From positions 1 to 8,309 of the forward strand of contig CAMDKT010000245.1 in assembly GCA_945900935.1 (NCBI GenBank): 8,309 bases of DNA, written 5' to 3'. The notes under the pieces are model-generated. The model did no database searches. It was not told where the DNA came from and worked only from the letters and a program-made list of their open reading frames with translations. Below are positions 4,930 through 8,309 of the stretch, piece by piece. This DNA comes from Candidatus Sulfopaludibacter sp. SbA3 (GTDB lineage Bacteria; Acidobacteriota; Terriglobia; Bryobacterales; Bryobacteraceae). The stretch's first letter is position 1. Every line of letters starts with the position of its first letter. Both the position numbers and the translations under genes were made by a program.

Positions 4930-5603
4930 TCGCAACCGCGAGGCGCATGGTCACCGTCAATATTGGGGCCAAACTGCTCAGCGTCGCCATCGCTTCCTTG
5001 CTTTGGATTGCCATCGTCGGCGAACAGGAGCTGGCCACCGCGATCGACGTCCCGGTGGAGTATCGCAATTTTCCTAAGTCCTTTGAGGTCTCCAGCGGCA
5101 CCGTCAATCGAGTCAATGTGCTGGTTCGCGGTCCATCGGGCAAGATGAATGACTCTTTTCTAAAGGATGTATCTGTTGTGGTCGATCTGGAGGGCGTGCG
5201 ACGCCCTGGCGATTGGACATTCAATTTGGATCACCGCGCGATTCGTGTTCCCGCGGGGCTGGAGCTGGATCGCGTTATTCCCAGCCAAATTCGGATGCGC
5301 TTTGAAGAGCGCTTCGCTCGCGATGTTCCCGTACAGATCCGTTATGCGGGAAATCCGATGCCCGGTTACCGGATCGCCCGCCAGGAACTGTCTCCCGATC
5401 ATCTTCGCGTCATCGGGCCGCGCAGCCGCGTCGAGCAATTGCAGTCCATCGATACCGATCCCATCGATCTCAACGGCGTCATCACGGAATCCGAAACCCG
5501 CGTAAGTACTTTCGTCAACGATCCACAACTGCGCGTCGACGGCAATTCCGTGGTTCGCGTCCGATTGGTCATGGAGCGCATCGGCCCCGGTCTTGAACAA
5601 TAA
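4926..5603 (+). CDS. YbbR-domain protein, CdaR-like partner of CdaA
   Basis: The 225-residue protein has an N-terminal anchor (hydrophobic residues about 15-31, LLSVAIASLLWIAIVGE) followed by an extracytoplasmic part with two YbbR-type repeats, at roughly 36-125 and 133-220. The second contains the typical DVPVQIRYAG opening and LRVIGPRSRVEQL. B. subtilis CdaR is longer, with four repeats, so this is a short form. The ATG overlaps the cdaA stop by 4 bp (ATGA). AAGGG at 4912-4916, 9 bp upstream, is a good ribosome-binding site. The stop shares one base with the glmM start (TAATG). By analogy with CdaR it probably binds CdaA and adjusts cyclase output in response to envelope state; this is inferred from context. 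Confidence 0.88.
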   Translation: MIATARRMVTVNIGAKLLSVAIASLLWIAIVGEQELATAIDVPVEYRNFPKSFEVSSGTVNRVNVLVRGPSGKMNDSFLKDVSVVVDLEGVRRPGDWTFNLDHRAIRVPAGLELDRVIPSQIRMRFEERFARDVPVQIRYAGNPMPGYRIARQELSPDHLRVIGPRSRVEQLQSIDTDPIDLNGVITESETRVSTFVNDPQLRVDGNSVVRVRLVMERIGPGLEQ

Positions 5604-6940
5604 TGTCACGTCAACTCTTTGGTACTGACGGTATTCGCGGCGTCGCCGGGCAGTATCCGCTCGACTCCCGCACCGTCTTCGCTTTCGGTCGCGCTCTCGG
5701 CGAATGGGCCCTTTCCCATTCCGGAACGCCACGCGTCCTCATCGGCATGGATACAAGGGAATCCGGCCCCGCGCTGGCGGCGCAGGTTACCGCCGGTCTG
5801 GAGCGCCAGGGTGTGCCGTTTGAAATCGCCGGCGTGCTGACAACACCCGGCGTCGCCTGGCTTACCAAGACCGGCCCCTTCGCCGCCGGGCTCATGATCT
5901 CGGCCTCGCACAATGCTTTTGCCGATAATGGCCTCAAACTCTTCGCCCATTCCGGCTACAAAGTTCCCGACGCGGAAGAACTGGAACTGGAAAAACGCAT
6001 CTTCGCGCTCGCCGAAAACTCCGCGGACGAATCCGGCGCCATCCAAGCCCACTCCGGCGTTGGCGCAGCCTACATTGATTTTCTCCGGTCCAGTTTTTCC
6101 CGTGAACTCGCCGGTTTCAAGGTCGTCGTTGACGGCGGCAACGGCTCCGCCAGCGCCTTAGCGCCTGGGCTGCTCCGCTCGCTCGGCGCCGAAGTGGTTG
6201 AACTCCACTGCGCGCCCAACGGACGAAATATCAACCTGCATTGCGGCGCGCTGCATACGGAGCACATGCAGGACGCCGCCGTCGCCCACAATGCCGATCT
6301 TGCTGTCGCCTTTGACGGCGATGCCGACCGCGCCATGTTCGCCGCGCGTTCCGGTAAAAAAGTCGATGGCGACCATGTTTTGCTGATTTGCGGCAGGGAC
6401 GCCAAACAGCGGGGCCATCTGCCTGGCGACACCGTGGTTGCCACCGTCATGTCGAACCTTGGCCTTGCCATCGCGCTGAAGAAGCACGGCATCTCGCTCA
6501 CACGGACGGCCGTCGGCGACAAATATGTCCTCGAAGAGATGATCCGCATTGGCGCCGTGATTGGCGGCGAACAGTCCGGCCACATTATCTTTCACGAACA
6601 CGCCACCACCGGCGACGGCATGCTCACCATGCTCCGCCTTCTTGACATCATGGCCCGCCAACGCGCCAGTCTCGATTCACTCGCCGAAGAGCTTCATATT
6701 CTGCCCCAGACGCTTGTCAACGTGCGCTTCGGCAGGAAGCTCCCGCTGGAGGAATTGGACACCGTCCAAGCCGCCATTCGCGCCTGCGAAAACGAGTTTG
6801 GCGAAGCCGGCCGCGTCGTCGTCCGTTTCTCCGGCACGGAGCCGCTCGCCCGCGTCATGGTTGAGGGCACCACGCTGGACCGTGTCGGCCATCACGCTGA
6901 AAGGATTGCCAAGGCAATTCAGCGCGAACTCGCCGCCTGA
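5603..6940 (+). CDS. glmM: Phosphoglucosamine mutase GlmM
   Basis: The enzyme interconverts glucosamine-6-phosphate and glucosamine-1-phosphate, the step before UDP-GlcNAc synthesis for peptidoglycan. It has 445 residues, the same length as E. coli GlmM, and opens with the family signature FGTDGIRG at 6-13. All active-site loops are intact: the phosphorylated serine Ser102 in ISASHN (99-104), the Mg-binding DGDADR (238-243), the sugar-binding GEQSGH (322-327) and the phosphate-binding RFSGTEP (408-414). The ATG overlaps the ybbR stop by one base and has no separate ribosome-binding site, so translation is probably coupled. Its place behind cdaA and ybbR fits GlmM acting as a direct regulator of CdaA in Firmicutes. 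Codons are strongly C-ending, typical of a resident gene. Confidence 0.97.
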   Translation: MSRQLFGTDGIRGVAGQYPLDSRTVFAFGRALGEWALSHSGTPRVLIGMDTRESGPALAAQVTAGLERQGVPFEIAGVLTTPGVAWLTKTGPFAAGLMISASHNAFADNGLKLFAHSGYKVPDAEELELEKRIFALAENSADESGAIQAHSGVGAAYIDFLRSSFSRELAGFKVVVDGGNGSASALAPGLLRSLGAEVVELHCAPNGRNINLHCGALHTEHMQDAAVAHNADLAVAFDGDADRAMFAARSGKKVDGDHVLLICGRDAKQRGHLPGDTVVATVMSNLGLAIALKKHGISLTRTAVGDKYVLEEMIRIGAVIGGEQSGHIIFHEHATTGDGMLTMLRLLDIMARQRASLDSLAEELHILPQTLVNVRFGRKLPLEELDTVQAAIRACENEFGEAGRVVVRFSGTEPLARVMVEGTTLDRVGHHAERIAKAIQRELAA

Positions 6941-6961
6941 ATTCACGATAGACTATCCCAC

Positions 6962-7621
6962 ATGCGGATCCGTCACTTAGCACTTCTCCTCGCGCTCAGC
7001 GCCTCCCTCGTTTTTGCCCAGCGCCCCCAGCGGCCCAAACTCCCCGGTGAAGACTGGGTCCAGCTCTTTAACGGCAAGGATCTTACCGGCTGGACCGAAA
7101 TTGGCAAGGAAAAGTGGATCGTCGACAACGGCGCCATCCACGGCCAAGCTATCTCCAAAGAATACGGCTACCTGAAAACCGTCAAGAACTACAAAGATTT
7201 CCACATGTCGATCCGCTTCAAGTGCGAAGGCGACGGCAACAGCGGTGTCTTCTTCCACTCCGAATTCAAGCCGGGCACCCCCTCCATCACCCAGGGCCTG
7301 CAATTTGAAGTCGATTGCCGAATCGGCCAACACACCGGCGGCATTTACGGCGACGGCCGCCAATGGATCGTCTGGCCCTCCCCCGAAAATGAAACGGTCG
7401 TCCGCAACGACGAATGGAACGAATACCTCCTGAAAGTGGAAGGCAACCACTACGTCTCGCGGCTCAACGGAGTGGTGATGATCGACTTCACCGATCCGAA
7501 TCCCAAGAGTTTCGATGGAGCCATCTCGCTCCAACTCCACTCCGGCGGCACTGGCAACATGCGCTTCAAGGACATCTGGATCCGCGATCTATCCAAGCGC
7601 GACGAAGCCCCCAAGCCCTAG
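6962..7621 (+). CDS. Secreted DUF1080 protein (3-keto-disaccharide hydrolase family)
   Basis: The 219-residue protein begins with a clear Sec signal peptide: RIRH, a hydrophobic run LALLLALSASLVFA, and likely cleavage between Ala19 and Gln20. The mature part is a single DUF1080 (PF06439) concanavalin-like beta-sandwich. WVQLFNGKDLTGWTEIG is the classic family opening at about 32-48, followed by DGNSGVFFHSEF near 94-105, GGIYGDGRQW near 126-135 and LQLHSGG with FKDIWIRDL at the end. Members of this family hydrolyse 3-keto-glycosides or bind glycans, and are abundant in Acidobacteriota, Planctomycetota and Bacteroidota. The gene follows glmM by 21 bp with no terminator visible, so read-through is likely. 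No clear ribosome-binding site precedes the ATG. The stop overlaps that of the convergent amidohydrolase. Confidence 0.92.
   Translation: MRIRHLALLLALSASLVFAQRPQRPKLPGEDWVQLFNGKDLTGWTEIGKEKWIVDNGAIHGQAISKEYGYLKTVKNYKDFHMSIRFKCEGDGNSGVFFHSEFKPGTPSITQGLQFEVDCRIGQHTGGIYGDGRQWIVWPSPENETVVRNDEWNEYLLKVEGNHYVSRLNGVVMIDFTDPNPKSFDGAISLQLHSGGTGNMRFKDIWIRDLSKRDEAPKP
7618..7621. other. Shared CTAG: overlapping stop codons of convergent genes
   Basis: The DUF1080 gene ends in TAG at 7619-7621 and the minus-strand amidohydrolase gene ends in TAG at 7620-7618. The palindrome CTAG therefore supplies both stops and the genes overlap by 3 bp. There is no room for intergenic intrinsic terminators, so transcripts must overlap or end inside the opposing gene. 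Confidence 0.9.
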
Positions 7622-8309
7622 CCCCGCATCCCCAATACCCGCGCCCCGTTCTCCCAGAAAATCTTTCGCGTCACCGACGCATGAGGACTCAATCGCCGTA
7701 TCGTCTCAATCTGCTTGCTCCCGCTGCACCGCTCGCCCTCGCCAGCCGGATCACTGCAATCACTCCCGTAAATCAGCTGGTTCTGATGCCGCTCCAGAAA
7801 TCCGCGCGCGTGCTCCTCGTCCCGTAGCAACGCATTCAACCCCGACCCCGCCGACATGTCTCCATACATGTTCCCGTAGTCCCGCAAATACCGGTCTGTG
7901 ATGCCGCCGGGCGAAACTCGGGTCCGCGGGTACAACACCTCCTGCGCCAGTTCTTTGTCGATATTCCCCCACCACGTCTGGGCGTGTCCGATAAAATTCA
8001 CCGATGGATACTTCTCCAAAATCCGATAGAACCTTTGAAAGCCAATGTTGTAAGTGTTGTGTTCAAAGTGGAGTAACACGGGAACCCGATAGTCCCGCGC
8101 AATCTGGGCGATAAGGTGGACATGCGGCGAATCGGCGTCCACCGGAAATTTCTGCTCCCCGATGCCGATCGCGCCCAGCTTCAAGTACTTTTCAATCACC
8201 ACCCGCGTATGATCCGGGCTCGGCCCTTCATTGGCGAAGAACACAAACTTTCCCGGATATTTCTTCACCAGCTCGTAGCAGATTTCGTTCCCTCCCGCGC
8301 CGGCGGCCA
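7618..8309 (-). CDS. Amidohydrolase-family (amidohydro_2-like) metal hydrolase, 5' part outside the window
   Basis: The frame is open to the right edge and encodes at least 229 residues; the GTG at 8268-8266 is internal, so the N-terminus lies outside. The sequence reads as the C-terminal two thirds of a TIM-barrel amidohydrolase. GIGEQKFPVD, PVLLHFEHNTYN, FIGHAQTWWG and LIYGSDC appear in that order. They match the strand-end Glu/His, the His of strand 6 (GH) and the closing Asp of strand 8 (GSD), which bind the metal and substrate in this superfamily. The substrate cannot be told. No signal peptide can be judged. It is convergent with the DUF1080 gene; such pairs are frequent in carbohydrate- or aromatic-degrading bacteria, but a shared pathway is not shown here. 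Confidence 0.85.
   Translation of the reverse strand, partial: AAGAGGNEICYELVKKYPGKFVFFANEGPSPDHTRVVIEKYLKLGAIGIGEQKFPVDADSPHVHLIAQIARDYRVPVLLHFEHNTYNIGFQRFYRILEKYPSVNFIGHAQTWWGNIDKELAQEVLYPRTRVSPGGITDRYLRDYGNMYGDMSAGSGLNALLRDEEHARGFLERHQNQLIYGSDCSDPAGEGERCSGSKQIETIRRLSPHASVTRKIFWENGARVLGMRG

Noticed and set aside
6977..7540. 187-codon minus-strand frame opposite the DUF1080 gene
   Set aside because: The plus-strand gene is unmistakable (signal peptide plus DUF1080 motifs). The opposing frame is an acidic, hydrophobic shadow without motifs.

Overview
The window looks like a bacterial chromosome segment, most likely from an Acidobacteriota (Bryobacter/Solibacter-like) organism. This is an inference. 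It rests on a GC-rich housekeeping part with strongly C-ending codons, a secreted DUF1080 (3-keto-disaccharide hydrolase) protein beside an amidohydrolase, and a cdaA-ybbR-glmM cluster. No rRNA, tRNA, CRISPR array or transposase was seen.

Layout. Positions 1-88 hold the possible 3' end of an unidentified gene. Positions 89-371 are a non-coding leader containing two hairpins and an unusual cluster of GGACAG hexamers. Positions 372-3678 are a tight three-gene, same-strand module with gaps of 9 and 7 bp: an unrecognised 273-aa protein, an unrecognised 222-aa protein with a helical C-terminal half, and a 599-aa MinD/ParA-like NTPase. The NTPase has the variant P-loop KGGVGRS, and its C-terminus carries near-identical 44-residue TPR units. 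This module is the accessory part of the window and the best candidate for an uncharacterised system. Its architecture (NTPase plus TPR plus co-transcribed unknown proteins) resembles conflict or signalling operons, but its function is not shown by the sequence.

Directly after it, on the minus strand at 3685-3962, is what looks like a decayed type II toxin-antitoxin pair: a small antitoxin-like ORF whose stop codon overlaps the GTG start of a PIN-domain toxin that is cut off after about 19 codons. The broken toxin abuts the stop codon of the NTPase gene, which suggests a recombination junction.

The core region starts at 4105. cdaA (diadenylate cyclase), a ybbR/cdaR-like gene and glmM (phosphoglucosamine mutase) overlap by 4 bp and 1 bp and must be translated as one unit. 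They link c-di-AMP synthesis to the supply of peptidoglycan precursor. Next, 21 bp downstream, comes a secreted DUF1080 protein. It converges on a minus-strand amidohydrolase gene that runs off the right edge, and the two stop codons share one CTAG.
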